This document shows, piece by piece, positions 16,586 to 24,838 of a stretch of 64,000 bases of DNA. Source of the stretch: Spirulina subsalsa FACHB-351 (GTDB taxonomy: Bacteria > Cyanobacteriota > Cyanobacteriia > Cyanobacteriales > Spirulinaceae); the NCBI RefSeq assembly GCF_026130165.1, contig NZ_JAIHOM010000007.1:1-64000 (forward strand), in the 5' to 3' direction. Position 1 is the stretch's first letter. Every line of letters starts with the position of its first letter. The notes under the pieces were generated by a model. That model searched no databases. It saw nothing but the letters and a program-made list of their open reading frames with translations, and was not told the origin of the DNA. Made by a program: the position numbers and the translations under genes.

Positions 16586-17170
16586 TTAAGAATCTCCCTT
16601 GGTTTTAGCTTTCCCTAGAAAACTGCGAAAACGGCGCAGATTTGCCCGTATTACTTTCCATTGATCAAGGCTATGTAAGAGAATAAACGCTAGAAACGTA
16701 TAACTTAGCCAGAAATGCAAATTGCGGGCTAATCCCACAGCACTGGAATCCACTGGGAAAATATCGGGTAATGGTAGCCCAAAGAACTTGACATTATTGG
16801 GGCGGAAAGAGTTGGAGAGGAAATAGCCCGCAACCGGAACTCCCCACATAAAGACATAAAGTGATGTATGTAGGGCTACTGTTTGAAACCAAGGAAGCGT
16901 CAGTTTAGGGAAACGTCTCGTGTATTTCTTCCACCACACCCGCAAGAGGGTTAAAATCCGCCAAGTTAACAAGGCCATTGTTAAAACTCCCATTGATTTA
17001 TGGAAGCTATACATGGGGCTGCGAATGTCTAAATTCGCGGGTAATTGCACCATGATCATCCCTGTGGAGAAAATAATTACATAGCAGGCGGCCATCCACC
17101 AGTGAACGGTCATGAGATGTTTAAAAGCGGAGTTTTTTCTGGATTTCGTGATGGGGTTGGGTACGGTCAT
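16586..17170 (-). CDS. Cytochrome b561-type membrane protein
   Basis: Integral membrane diheme cytochrome b of 194 residues with four transmembrane segments (about 20-42, 55-78, 95-118, 148-170). Candidate heme ligands lie in them: His in TVHWWMAACY, His in YSFHKSMGVL, His in VALHTSLYVF, and two in LHFWLSYTFLAFILLHS. The pattern is that of the prokaryotic CybB/Ni-hydrogenase-type cytochrome b561 family, which passes electrons between quinones and soluble acceptors. The ends are Lys/Arg-rich and probably cytoplasmic. It converges with the BrnT module. The physiological electron partner is unknown. Confidence 0.85.
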   Translation of the reverse strand: MTVPNPITKSRKNSAFKHLMTVHWWMAACYVIIFSTGMIMVQLPANLDIRSPMYSFHKSMGVLTMALLTWRILTLLRVWWKKYTRRFPKLTLPWFQTVALHTSLYVFMWGVPVAGYFLSNSFRPNNVKFFGLPLPDIFPVDSSAVGLARNLHFWLSYTFLAFILLHSLDQWKVIRANLRRFRSFLGKAKTKGDS

Positions 17171-17463
17171 GTCCTGAATGTCCTTGGGTTGACATCGCTG
17201 AAACTCAAGGCTGATCAGCCTTAATGAGAAATGAGAATTTCTACTGTTCCGGAATCGTGAAAGTTTTAGATTTTGAAAGTTTTAGATTTTCTTCACGATT
17301 CGGCTTTATTGTAGCTTGCCTCTTTCCAATCTGACCTCCCCTAGTTGGCTCTTCTCGTTCCGAGATGCTACGCGAACGGAGATGTTCTGTCGGGGTTAAT
17401 CTGGAATGAGCCGGATCAGAGTCTGTGAGGCAAGAGGACCCGTACCTTTGAGGTTGGGGATGG
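17171..17463. other. Spacer with direct repeats
   Basis: Contains GAAAGTTTTAGATTTT twice in tandem (about 17266-17298), the pair bracketed by ATCGTGAA and TTCACGAT, which could form a stem. GCTACGCGAACG near 17368 belongs to a short motif common between cyanobacterial genes. No gene seen. Confidence 0.4.
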
Positions 17464-18987
17464 TCAAAGTGCCTGACCAGAACGGTGTTGGGCATACTGC
17501 CAATAGGCTTGATACTCTACGGCTTTTTCTTGAGCGAGATCGTAGTGGGGACTTCTGGAATCAACCGCCTGCATTAGCTGAATGGCCATTTCCCAGTGGG
17601 TGGCGGCTTTTACCCAGTCTTCGGGACTTGTGGCACCTTGACTGGATTTAACGGCCTGTAGGGCGTTATTTACGGCAATCCGGAACACTTCATTGGGGTT
17701 GGTTGCCCGATCTTTGGCATAGTCGAGATAGCCTTGATATTCATGAATTTTCTTCTGGGCGACGGCATAATGGCGATCTGTGGATGGCACTACTTTGAGC
17801 AGTGCGATCGCCTGTTGCCACTGTTGAGCAATCTGATCCCAATCCTGGGGCAATTGCGCCCTTTCCAATAACTTCACCGCCTCACTCGCCGCGTTAATCG
17901 CTAGTCGGTAGGCTTCCTCTTTCGGGACTTCGGATGCAATGGGCTGCCATAAATTCCCCGCAATGGTGGCCGGAGTTAAGGGGTTATTCTCCCAACTCCA
18001 TCCCAACATGGCACTTACTCCCCATCCCCCCAATACAACGGGAATGAGAGCCAATAAGGCCGCTTCCGGGATGCGATTCCCCCGTTGGTGCCGTTTTTGA
18101 TATTCCAGTTGCAGGGAACGAGCAATTTTCTGCACGGGTTTTTCGGCTACAGTCGCCGCATGAGTTGCCGGAGTTGGGGCGGCTGCTGTGTCCTCTTCTG
18201 GGCTGGTGAAATCTGCCCCCAGATCAGATTCCTCCCCTTCGGCCCCGACCTCGGGTTTCTCGGTGAGTAATAAACTGGGAATCTCTTGCCACTGTTCAAC
18301 TTCCACCTGATTAGACTGTAGGGCGATTTTCTCTTTTAACCAGGCCTCAAATTTATCCTCAATCAGTCGTTGCCGTAAGGGTGGGCTTAACTCGGCGGAA
18401 ATATAACGCTCTAGCCGCACAATCACCAGCCATTGATCGACCCGAAAGGGGGGGGAAATTTGCCCCGGCTGACTAATGCGCAACATTTGCGCCAGTCGGG
18501 GGTGAATATTGCGTAATTCCAATGGCCCCACTAAGCCATTAGTGCGGGCTTCGGGGCCTTGGGAATACTGGGTAGAGAGTTCCGAAAAAGAAGCCTCGCC
18601 CTCTTGTAAGCGAAAATATAGTTCTTGCACAACTTCCACCGCTTCACTTTGAATCAGGGAGAAGAGAACCTGATCATAAACGTGGGAGTGATTGCGAAAT
18701 TCTTCCTCAACTTGCGCTCCCCAAGTTTCCTCCTTGAATTTGCCTAATCTCAGTTGGCGTTTTACCAACCAGTCCATCTGTTCGGGGGAATGGTGGGCAA
18801 ATTGGGGGAGTTGGGCAAGTTGTCGATAAGCGAGTTCAAATTCTGCTGGAGTATAGGAAACGGAGGCGATCGCCTGTTCAATCGCCAATTCGCGTAGAAG
18901 GTGGGGGAGGATTTGAGGAGACGTGAGTAACGACACCACTTCATCCGCACCTAGTTGTTGATTGCCAAGTTGTAACGCTGCACTCAT
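17464..18987 (-). CDS. Membrane-anchored PpiC-type peptidylprolyl isomerase with C-terminal repeats
   Basis: Product of 507 residues; the ATG is preceded by TTGGAGGCAACCG, a good ribosome-binding site. An N-terminal SurA/PrsA-like helical region (1-110) leads to a parvulin domain (about 115-215, with FSELSTQYSQGPEARTNG and VGPLELRNIHPRLAQM). An acidic Pro/Ala linker and a basic stretch precede one transmembrane helix (about 315-335, LLALIPVVLGGWGVSAML). After it come two tandem repeats of about 65 residues (W..A...W..AI.L...V....HY..AQ.K..EYQ.Y). No signal peptide is visible, so the isomerase domain is probably cytoplasmic and the repeats periplasmic or lumenal, the reverse of PrsA. Function unknown. 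Confidence 0.75.
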   Translation of the reverse strand: MSAALQLGNQQLGADEVVSLLTSPQILPHLLRELAIEQAIASVSYTPAEFELAYRQLAQLPQFAHHSPEQMDWLVKRQLRLGKFKEETWGAQVEEEFRNHSHVYDQVLFSLIQSEAVEVVQELYFRLQEGEASFSELSTQYSQGPEARTNGLVGPLELRNIHPRLAQMLRISQPGQISPPFRVDQWLVIVRLERYISAELSPPLRQRLIEDKFEAWLKEKIALQSNQVEVEQWQEIPSLLLTEKPEVGAEGEESDLGADFTSPEEDTAAAPTPATHAATVAEKPVQKIARSLQLEYQKRHQRGNRIPEAALLALIPVVLGGWGVSAMLGWSWENNPLTPATIAGNLWQPIASEVPKEEAYRLAINAASEAVKLLERAQLPQDWDQIAQQWQQAIALLKVVPSTDRHYAVAQKKIHEYQGYLDYAKDRATNPNEVFRIAVNNALQAVKSSQGATSPEDWVKAATHWEMAIQLMQAVDSRSPHYDLAQEKAVEYQAYWQYAQHRSGQAL

Positions 18988-19133
18988 CGGTTGCCTCCAA
19001 CTAGAGAGTAGTTGGGTGGATAGATGGGTAATTGAATCATCGGGGTACTGTCAGTTTAACGCTATCTTTTCAATTCAGCCAGTTTTTCTCTGTTGGTATA
19101 GAAGATAAGTCCGGGAGTCGGGAGTTGGGCTTA

Positions 19134-19169
19134 TTGACATCCTCCACCGTCGTCAACGACGGGGATTCC
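19134..19169 (+). mobile_element. Solo IS200/IS605-type end hairpin
   Basis: TTGAC, then a stem CCGTCGT / ACGACGG, then GGGGATTCC. Same layout as the end beside the intact tnpB at 8320, and like it flanked on the left by GTCGGGAGTT heptad sequence. No tnpB follows, so it is a scar. Confidence 0.65.
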
Positions 19170-19282
19170 TCGACCTTGTAATCTAGGCTTTCTGCTTCAG
19201 TGCCAGATAATTAATCATTAATAATTAATGATCAATTCCCTGTTGGGTCTAGCGTAGGGGTGTTATTCAGCAAACCCCACAT

Positions 19283-19318
19283 ACAGGAAAAGGATATGCT
19301 TAACATATCCTTTCCTGT
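19283..19318. terminator. Inverted repeat downstream of the 38-residue ORF
   Basis: ACAGGAAAAGGATATG and its complement CATATCCTTTCCTGT, with one bulged base and a 5-base loop. It lies 37 bases past the stop of the minus-strand ORF at 19355. There is no adjoining T-run on that strand, so a terminator role is plausible rather than clear. Confidence 0.5.
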
Positions 19319-19354
19319 CTTTAGTTGTCATTATTTTTTGCCGTCACTATACCG

Positions 19355-19471
19355 CTACACCACATAGGTCGTGCGACGGGCTAACAACCAGCACAAAATC
19401 GGTGACAGGATTGTACTAAAAATGGTCACAATCAGAATAACCCACAGGGCATCAATTAAATCTGGACTCAT
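19355..19471 (-). CDS. 38-residue single-span membrane microprotein
   Basis: The ATG is preceded by GGGAGGAAGAAGTT, a strong ribosome-binding site, which is the main argument that this is a gene. The product begins MSPDLIDALW, has one hydrophobic helix (about 8-31, containing VILIVTIFSTILSPILCWLL) and ends in a basic ARRTTYVV. Size and layout match the small single-span subunits of photosystems, cytochrome b6f and NDH-1, but it does not match PetG, PetM, PetN, PsaI, PsaM, PsbX or Psb30 as I know them. It has its own inverted-repeat 3' end. The function is unknown; binding to a larger membrane complex is a guess. Confidence 0.65.
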   Translation of the reverse strand: MSPDLIDALWVILIVTIFSTILSPILCWLLARRTTYVV

Positions 19472-19636
19472 AACTTCTTCCTCCCGTAACTGCAACACAG
19501 TTGAATGATGATGAATGGCTAGGAATAGGCAGAACCATCACCATCCCCCCTTTGAGCCTAACCTAGCTTTTGAGAGATTTGTGTCTTTTGTTACAGAAAT
19601 GTTAAGTATTTTGAGCATTTATCCGGATCTTAGCTG

Positions 19637-20635
19637 TCACGAAGGGGCAAGAGTCACTTTTTCCCCGGTTTCCACAGAGCGGCGAATGGCATCGGCAACG
19701 AGGAGGGCATAATAGCTCTGGCTGGGGTGAACGTACAAGGGCTTATGGTCTAGTAAGTAATCTAAGACTAACTGGGTGTCTTGCTGGAATAAACCGCGCC
19801 GACTGCTCACTTCTAGGGGGGTTTCCTGTTCTCCTTGGATGAGTTTTCCACGTTCCCTGACGAAGAGTAAGGTTCCTTGATCGCCGTGGAGTTCTAGGGT
19901 GCGGGTACTGTGCCAAAAGGTTTCCCCTTTGCCATAGACGAGATCGGCGATCGCACCGTTGCGAAATTCTAGTTGAGCGGTGGCTAAACAAGCCCGAAAA
20001 TACTCGCTTTCAGGAACATCCCAATAGCGCAAGGTTCCGGTGACAGTGGCGACTTCTCCCAAAATATCAGTTAGGCGATGAATGCGAGACAGGGCGGCTG
20101 TGAAGGGAAACCCAAACAGGCTTTTATGATAAGTCCACCGTTGAGAAACGGGACGCTGGGGGGTAATGGTGATATAGCGCCCATAGGACACTTCCCCAAT
20201 CTGCCCTAGGGCTTGGCCTAGGGCTTGATGAACGCCTCCCAACAGTTCGATATGTTCAACATGGAGCAATTTCCCCTGCTTGTCTGCTAGCGCTAGGAGA
20301 GTTTGACCGTCTTGGGGGGAGAGGGCGAGGGGATACTCTAAAACAACGTGCTTGCCTGCTTCTAGGGCTTTTTGGGCGATGGGGGCATGATCTTGATTGA
20401 CGGTAGCAATGATCACTAAGTCAAGCTGGGGATGCTCGACAAGGGCTTGCCAAGAAGGGGCCGCCGAAATTTGATACTCCTGACAAAATGCCTCGGTATT
20501 TGCCCGACTGTAGCCGGATACGGTGACAAGATGCGATCGCTCATCCCCTTGGATCGCCTCAGCCCGTCGTTTGGCCGCGTATCCTGTCCCCACAATACCC
20601 ACCCCAATGGCGGATTCTGATTTCTGCTCACCCAT
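19637..20635 (-). CDS. bvdR: Biliverdin reductase BvdR
   Basis: Gfo/Idh/MocA-fold oxidoreductase of 332 residues. The N-terminal Rossmann motif is GIVGTGYAAKRRAEA. Diagnostic stretches match cyanobacterial BvdR: VVLEYPLALS, LLHVEHIELLGGVHQA, GEVSYGRY, FGFPFTAALSRIHR and SSRRGLFQQDT. BvdR reduces biliverdin IX-alpha to bilirubin with NAD(P)H. In cyanobacteria its loss affects phycobiliprotein levels, so it influences the bilin pool used by phycobilisomes and bilin photoreceptors. It is transcribed alone, with a tnpB remnant upstream. Recognition is by similarity to the Synechocystis enzyme across the whole length. Confidence 0.92.
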   Translation of the reverse strand: MGEQKSESAIGVGIVGTGYAAKRRAEAIQGDERSHLVTVSGYSRANTEAFCQEYQISAAPSWQALVEHPQLDLVIIATVNQDHAPIAQKALEAGKHVVLEYPLALSPQDGQTLLALADKQGKLLHVEHIELLGGVHQALGQALGQIGEVSYGRYITITPQRPVSQRWTYHKSLFGFPFTAALSRIHRLTDILGEVATVTGTLRYWDVPESEYFRACLATAQLEFRNGAIADLVYGKGETFWHSTRTLELHGDQGTLLFVRERGKLIQGEQETPLEVSSRRGLFQQDTQLVLDYLLDHKPLYVHPSQSYYALLVADAIRRSVETGEKVTLAPS

Positions 20636-20660
20636 AAGATTTTTCTTTCTCTTTTCCTAC

Positions 20661-20707
20661 AGTGAAGTACCCCACCCTGCCGTTGGCGAGGATGGGGCTT
20701 CCTGATT
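20661..20707. mobile_element. IS end hairpin beside tnpB remnant
   Basis: Nearly identical to 3602-3648 (CCCCACCCTGCCG...GATGGGGCTTCCTGATT). It lies 46 bases from the 3' side of the tnpB fossil at 20753-21095, linking this hairpin family to that tnpB type. Confidence 0.65.
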
Positions 20708-20752
20708 CAACGGGAACTGCATCTAACAAAACCGATGTTTTGCCAGGTTGTC

Positions 20753-21095
20753 TTACACTCCCTCCCCAGGCAATATCGCTGGTTCCCAACGACAATATCC
20801 GCAAGGCTTCTTTACATTCAGATTCTCTACAGCAATAACTTGGTTTTCGTTGACTATCTTGCGGGATAGTTTGTGTAGAAAGTCCTCACGGCAACGGGCA
20901 GTCTTGCTATGAACCTTAGCTACTTTTTGTTGGGCTTTAGTTCTATTCTGACTCCCCTTTGCCTGTCTTGAGATAGGTTTCTTGGCATAGGTTGAGTGCA
21001 AAATTCCCATACCAACGACAGCATCCAAAGGCCTTGGCGAGAGACGGTTTTTGGTCGTCGGTTGGGTAGATGCGATACTTGTATGCCTTATACAT
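20753..21095 (-). pseudogene. Truncated tnpB remnant
   Basis: Two TnpB pieces in different frames. The N-terminus MYKAYKYRIYPTDDQK with FGCCRWYGNFALNLC starts at 21095 and runs about 48 residues. It then shifts to a frame carrying NRTKAQQKVAKVHSK, REDFLHKLSRKIVNEN and IAVENLNVK, which is the region before and at the RuvC-II Glu. The segment between them, including the first RuvC Asp, is deleted, and the zinc finger and last Asp are missing. It is inactive. The surviving 3' edge ends near the IS hairpin at 20661-20707. Confidence 0.85.
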
Positions 21096-21518
21096 TATCT
21101 TTATTGGCTGTTGCCGATCAAATTGTAGCTGCTCATCCGCTCCCTGCAAGCGAGGAAGGGGAATTCCGCAACATTTTGTTAAATTATGTTAATAATAATT
21201 TAAACTAATTATAAGAAATTAGGCAATTTCTGGATCTCTGACTTCCCCCTTAAGATATAAAAACCTAGACTGTTCGAGATTCGGGAAAAAATTGCTTTCC
21301 CCTAGGGGGGCAATCCGTTCTTAGCATAAAGCATAATTAAAACTTATTATAGGATTGATTCAGAATTCCATTACTAATGCTCTCTACACTGATCATAATT
21401 TTCCCGTAGTATCAAAAATGGAATTGACTTCCCCCAGCATCAGGGCATAACCTTGAGCGGGAAAGTTGAATCATGGCTGCTATCTTAGCAATCCAAAAAT
21501 TTCTAGAGGAGTTCACAC
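21096..21518. other. Upstream region of petF
   Basis: AT-rich, no ORF. Contains an inverted repeat at 21291-21314 (ATTGC...CCCCTAGGGG...GCAAT), a possible -35 TTGACT at 21424-21429 with a weak -10 16 bases on, and the petF ribosome-binding site GAGGAG about 8 bases before the ATG. Confidence 0.4.
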
Positions 21519-21818
21519 ATGGCGACCTATAAAGTTACGCTGATTAACGACGCAGAAGGGCTGAACACCACCATCGATGTACCTGATGATGAGTACATTT
21601 TAGATGCGGCTGAGGAACAAGGGATTGATTTACCCTACTCCTGTCGTGCTGGCGCTTGTTCTACCTGTGCTGGGAAAGTCACGGCTGGGACTGTTGATCA
21701 ATCCGATCAGTCCTTCTTGGATGATGACCAAATTTCTTCCGGGTATGTGCTGACTTGTGTGGCTTATCCCACCTCTGACTGCACCATCATGACTCACCAA
21801 GAAGAAGAACTGTACTAA
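21519..21818 (+). CDS. petF: Plant-type [2Fe-2S] ferredoxin
   Basis: Soluble electron carrier of 99 residues that takes electrons from photosystem I and delivers them to FNR, nitrite reductase, thioredoxin reductase and others. The cluster ligands are C42, C47, C50 ([14 protein letters not shown]) and C80 (YVLTCVAYP). The C-terminus EEELY is typical of photosynthetic ferredoxin I. A clear ribosome-binding site (GAGGAG) precedes the ATG, and a terminator hairpin follows 19 bases after the stop, so the gene is monocistronic, as is usual for petF1. Confidence 0.96.
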   Translation: MATYKVTLINDAEGLNTTIDVPDDEYILDAAEEQGIDLPYSCRAGACSTCAGKVTAGTVDQSDQSFLDDDQISSGYVLTCVAYPTSDCTIMTHQEEELY

Positions 21819-21836
21819 AACAAGTTTTTTCCGTTA

Positions 21837-21875
21837 GGACAGGGGGATCTCAAGGGATCTCCCTGTTCTTGTTTT
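21837..21875 (+). terminator. Rho-independent terminator of petF
   Basis: Stem ACAGGGGGATC / GGATCTCCCTGT with a short loop, followed by TCTTGTTTT. It lies 19 bases beyond the petF stop. Confidence 0.8.
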
Positions 21876-21892
21876 GAGATCAAACCCTTGGC

Positions 21893-22858
21893 TCACCGTA
21901 GCACTTGATTGCGTCCTCTCGCTTTGGCGAGCAATAGTTTTTCATCAGCCCGTTGTAACAGACTTCTACCTTGGGGATCATCATCTGATTTTAATTCGGC
22001 AATGCCTAAGCTAATGGTGACACTTAGGGAAAGTTCCGGTTCTACGAGAAAGGGTTGTTCGGCGACGGTACGGCGTAAACGTTGGGCGATGACTTCCCCT
22101 TGATCGAGATTGGCTTGTTTAAACACCACAACAAATTCTTCTCCACCGTAGCGAAAAATGGTGTCGAGGGGGCGCAGTTTGTGCTTGATACGGGTGATGA
22201 GTAGCTGGAGAATGCGATCGCCGACTAAATGCCCATAGTTATCATTCACCGCTTTAAAGTAGTCAATATCAACTACCGCTATAGACAGGGGAACATGGTG
22301 CTTACGGGCGTTGTAGACTTGGCGGGGTAAGTCCCAATCTAGAGCGCGACGATTGCCAATTTCTGTTAGGGGATCACAAAGGGCAATGGTGGATAAATAA
22401 TCGTTTTCTTGTATTAAGGTTTTGCATTTCTGACTCCACAATAAGCCGATTTCTAAATGAGATAAGAATAATTGCGCTTGGGCTTGGGCTTGATTTTTGC
22501 TCAAAATCTCCGGGGGGATAATATCTAAATACCCATCGACTCCTTGAGCCAAAAAATGTATTTTTTCTGAGCAATAAGCCTGCAAATCAGGATGGGTTTG
22601 ACTTGAGTACTTTTGAGACTTTATGGCTAAAAAATAGATCCATCTACCATAGGCTTTTTGTTTGACAGATTGACATAATCCTTGGTCAATTAATAGACTA
22701 TTTTCTAAGATCACAACATCCGGTAAATGGGTTTTAATCGCCTGTATCACTTCATCCATAGATTCTCCTTCTACCCAGGTCGAAAGGAGCGACGCATTGT
22801 GTTCTGTCAGGGTTGACAGGAGCTTATGATTGCCAATTAGTAAGATTGAAGTAGTCAT
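21893..22858 (-). CDS. Diguanylate cyclase with degenerate receiver-like N-terminus
   Basis: Product of 321 residues. The C-terminal GGDEF domain (about 155-318) has the active-site variant GGEEF, normally functional, with metal-binding Asp in VVDIDYFKAVND. It also has an intact inhibitory I-site RPLD five residues before GGEEF, so product inhibition by c-di-GMP is expected. The N-terminal 120 residues have the size and pattern of a receiver fold (ILLIGNHKLLS..., PDVVILENSLLID) but lack the acidic pocket and phospho-acceptor Asp, so this part probably senses something other than phosphate. It is monocistronic and convergent with petF. Confidence 0.88.
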   Translation of the reverse strand: MTTSILLIGNHKLLSTLTEHNASLLSTWVEGESMDEVIQAIKTHLPDVVILENSLLIDQGLCQSVKQKAYGRWIYFLAIKSQKYSSQTHPDLQAYCSEKIHFLAQGVDGYLDIIPPEILSKNQAQAQAQLFLSHLEIGLLWSQKCKTLIQENDYLSTIALCDPLTEIGNRRALDWDLPRQVYNARKHHVPLSIAVVDIDYFKAVNDNYGHLVGDRILQLLITRIKHKLRPLDTIFRYGGEEFVVVFKQANLDQGEVIAQRLRRTVAEQPFLVEPELSLSVTISLGIAELKSDDDPQGRSLLQRADEKLLLAKARGRNQVLR

Positions 22859-23246
22859 AACCCATTGATCTAGTGTGAAGAAGAAAGGGAGTCATATAGG
22901 ATCAAGTGGCTACATAAGGGGTTGGGCTACTAGGTAAAATTGGGGATGTTGATGGATGATGCCGAGTCCCTGATTGCCAAGAGAGACAGTCTCTAGAATT
23001 TTGTACAAGGCAACTATGAAGAATTTCTGAATAAGTCAGGATCGGGCAGTACGAGACTATCAAAACTTCATAAAAAGGGTATTTTTATAAAGTTTTGATG
23101 AATGTTCATAGACTCCAAAAATCAGTATTTATACGCATATTTTTCTAAGATAAAAATTAGTTTGCGTACATATACGGAAACCCTTAAGAGATAAAACTAG
23201 GATTTGGAACTCAGAGATTTTTGGTGAGTCTTACTGGGTCATGGGG
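22859..23246. other. Spacer with long inverted repeat
   Basis: No ORF. The notable content is an AT-rich hairpin at 23059-23099. The promoter of the GGDEF gene should lie between it and 22859. Confidence 0.4.
23059..23099. repeat. 18-base-arm inverted repeat
   Basis: ATCAAAACTT / AAGTTTTGAT plus ATAAAAA / TTTTTAT with one mismatch and the loop GGGTA. It is about 150 bases downstream of the CPBP gene and 200 upstream of the GGDEF gene. It could be a bidirectional terminator or an operator. Confidence 0.6.
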
Positions 23247-24803
23247 TTAACTATTTCCGAGTAAAAACAAACTGATCAAGGTGCCACTGTTCCAAAGACT
23301 ATGGAGACAGATGGAGGCGAGGAGATTGCGCGATCGCACATAAACAAACCCTAACACCATCCCTAACACCGTCAGAGGTAGCACTTCTGAGATATTCAGG
23401 TGAGCAATAGCAAACACTAAACTACTCACGGCAATGGCACCCCAAACCGGAATATAGCGCGTTAGGGAAGGGAGGAAAAAGCCGCGAAAGATGATTTCTT
23501 CAAATAAGGGAGCGGCGAGGGAAGCCGTGGAGAAAAAGATCAGCAGGGCGAGGGTATCCTGAGATTGGAGAGCGAGGGAAATAATGGGATTACTGCCCCC
23601 CTGTCCTTGCCAAATTTGTTGATTCACCAGAGAAATCACCACCACAAGGGGAATGGCCGCAAAATACCCCCCCACTCCCCACAGGGGCCAATTACTGAAC
23701 CATTTAACCTTAAACCAACCTTCAGGTAAGGGAAAAAAGGGCTTGAGTGAGAGATAAAGAACCGCTAATCCTCCCACCATCATCAGAACATAACTGGTCA
23801 ACACATAAAAGGCTTTTCCCCGTAAGTCGAAGCTGAGGGGATCTAAGCCCATCCCTTGGACAATCAGGGGGAGAAACTCGGGCAGGAGGATCTGACTAAT
23901 GAAGAAAAACCCGACAATTAAGACTTGCCAAATGGTTTCCCCATCCCAAGGTGTCTCCCAGAGGGCGTTTTGTGTTCCGGCGAGGAGCGATCGCTCTTTT
24001 TGTAGGATCAACTGGATAATCAATCCCACCACAATGAACACCCCTAAAATGCCACCTAACAGGGGAATCCCCCCAATCAGGGTTAATTTCAATAAGGCTT
24101 GTTCTGCGGCTTGTTGCCGTTGGGTGGCCAACATAGCCAAAGCGGTATTATTGCCTTGTACTTGGTACAAATGACTTAAGCTTTCATCCCGAAACCAGCC
24201 CTGTAGATGGTTTTGAATCAGACGTTCTGCATCGGGAGCAATTAAGGGCGCCGCTGACCATAAACCCATTAAAACCTCTGCCGTTGCCTCCCAATGACTG
24301 CGAGGATAGGTCATCATGACTTCTTCCCAACTGCCTTGAGCCGCCTGAACTTGCTCTTGTTTCGCCTGCAAAATGCCCTTATTTAAGCCAATTTCTGCCC
24401 GCAATCCGGTCATTTCTACCAAGACGTTTTGTAAACGGGGTTGAGCTTCGGCGGAGGGATTATCGGCTCCCACCAGTTGAGGATCTCCAGCCACGGGGGC
24501 AGTTTCTAACAGGGTTTTGAGTTGACTTTCGAGTTGCTCAAAATTGCGGCGAATTTCCGCCTCTGCCTGTTCATATTGTTCTTGAGCCTTGCTGTAGGGG
24601 TTTTCTCCTAACAGGTATTGTAAGGGGAGTGGGTTAGACTCCCCTTCTATTTGCAATTCGGCCGCCTGTAAGATCAAATTAGTTTGATAAAGTTGCAAAC
24701 GGCTTTGAACTTGGGGTTGATTGACACTGAATAGCAGGGAAAAGAGGAGTTTTGCCACAGCTAGGCCAGTGAGGAGAATCAAAATAATACGTTTTGGGGT
24801 CAT
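23247..24803 (-). CDS. CPBP family intramembrane metalloprotease
   Basis: Membrane protein of 518 residues. After an N-terminal anchor (about 5-25) comes a long extramembrane coiled-coil region (about 40-230, many Gln/Glu), then about seven transmembrane segments. The CPBP/Abi (CAAX protease-like) motifs lie in the C-terminal part: EEIIFRGFF (motif 1, EExxxR) and FAIAHLNI (His-x-x-Asn, motif 2). Bacterial members cleave within the membrane or serve in bacteriocin immunity and protein sorting; many cyanobacterial ones are uncharacterised. It follows txlA on the same strand with a 35-base gap and may be in the same transcript. Confidence 0.87.
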   Translation of the reverse strand: MTPKRIILILLTGLAVAKLLFSLLFSVNQPQVQSRLQLYQTNLILQAAELQIEGESNPLPLQYLLGENPYSKAQEQYEQAEAEIRRNFEQLESQLKTLLETAPVAGDPQLVGADNPSAEAQPRLQNVLVEMTGLRAEIGLNKGILQAKQEQVQAAQGSWEEVMMTYPRSHWEATAEVLMGLWSAAPLIAPDAERLIQNHLQGWFRDESLSHLYQVQGNNTALAMLATQRQQAAEQALLKLTLIGGIPLLGGILGVFIVVGLIIQLILQKERSLLAGTQNALWETPWDGETIWQVLIVGFFFISQILLPEFLPLIVQGMGLDPLSFDLRGKAFYVLTSYVLMMVGGLAVLYLSLKPFFPLPEGWFKVKWFSNWPLWGVGGYFAAIPLVVVISLVNQQIWQGQGGSNPIISLALQSQDTLALLIFFSTASLAAPLFEEIIFRGFFLPSLTRYIPVWGAIAVSSLVFAIAHLNISEVLPLTVLGMVLGFVYVRSRNLLASICLHSLWNSGTLISLFLLGNS

Positions 24804-24838
24804 AGCGGCTTTAAAAACATCTGGTCGATTATCCCAGA

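Larger units (their letters stand above)
18988..19354. other. Spacer with IS end and long inverted repeat
   Basis: Holds a heptad block (19108-19133), a solo IS end (19134-19169), an AT-rich palindromic stretch (around 19205-19235) and a strong inverted repeat (19283-19318). No ORF was convincing. Confidence 0.5.

Noticed and set aside
17241-17495. 84-codon minus-strand ORF between cytochrome b561 and the PpiC gene
   Set aside because: It runs through direct repeats and the GCTACGCGAACG motif and has no ribosome-binding site.
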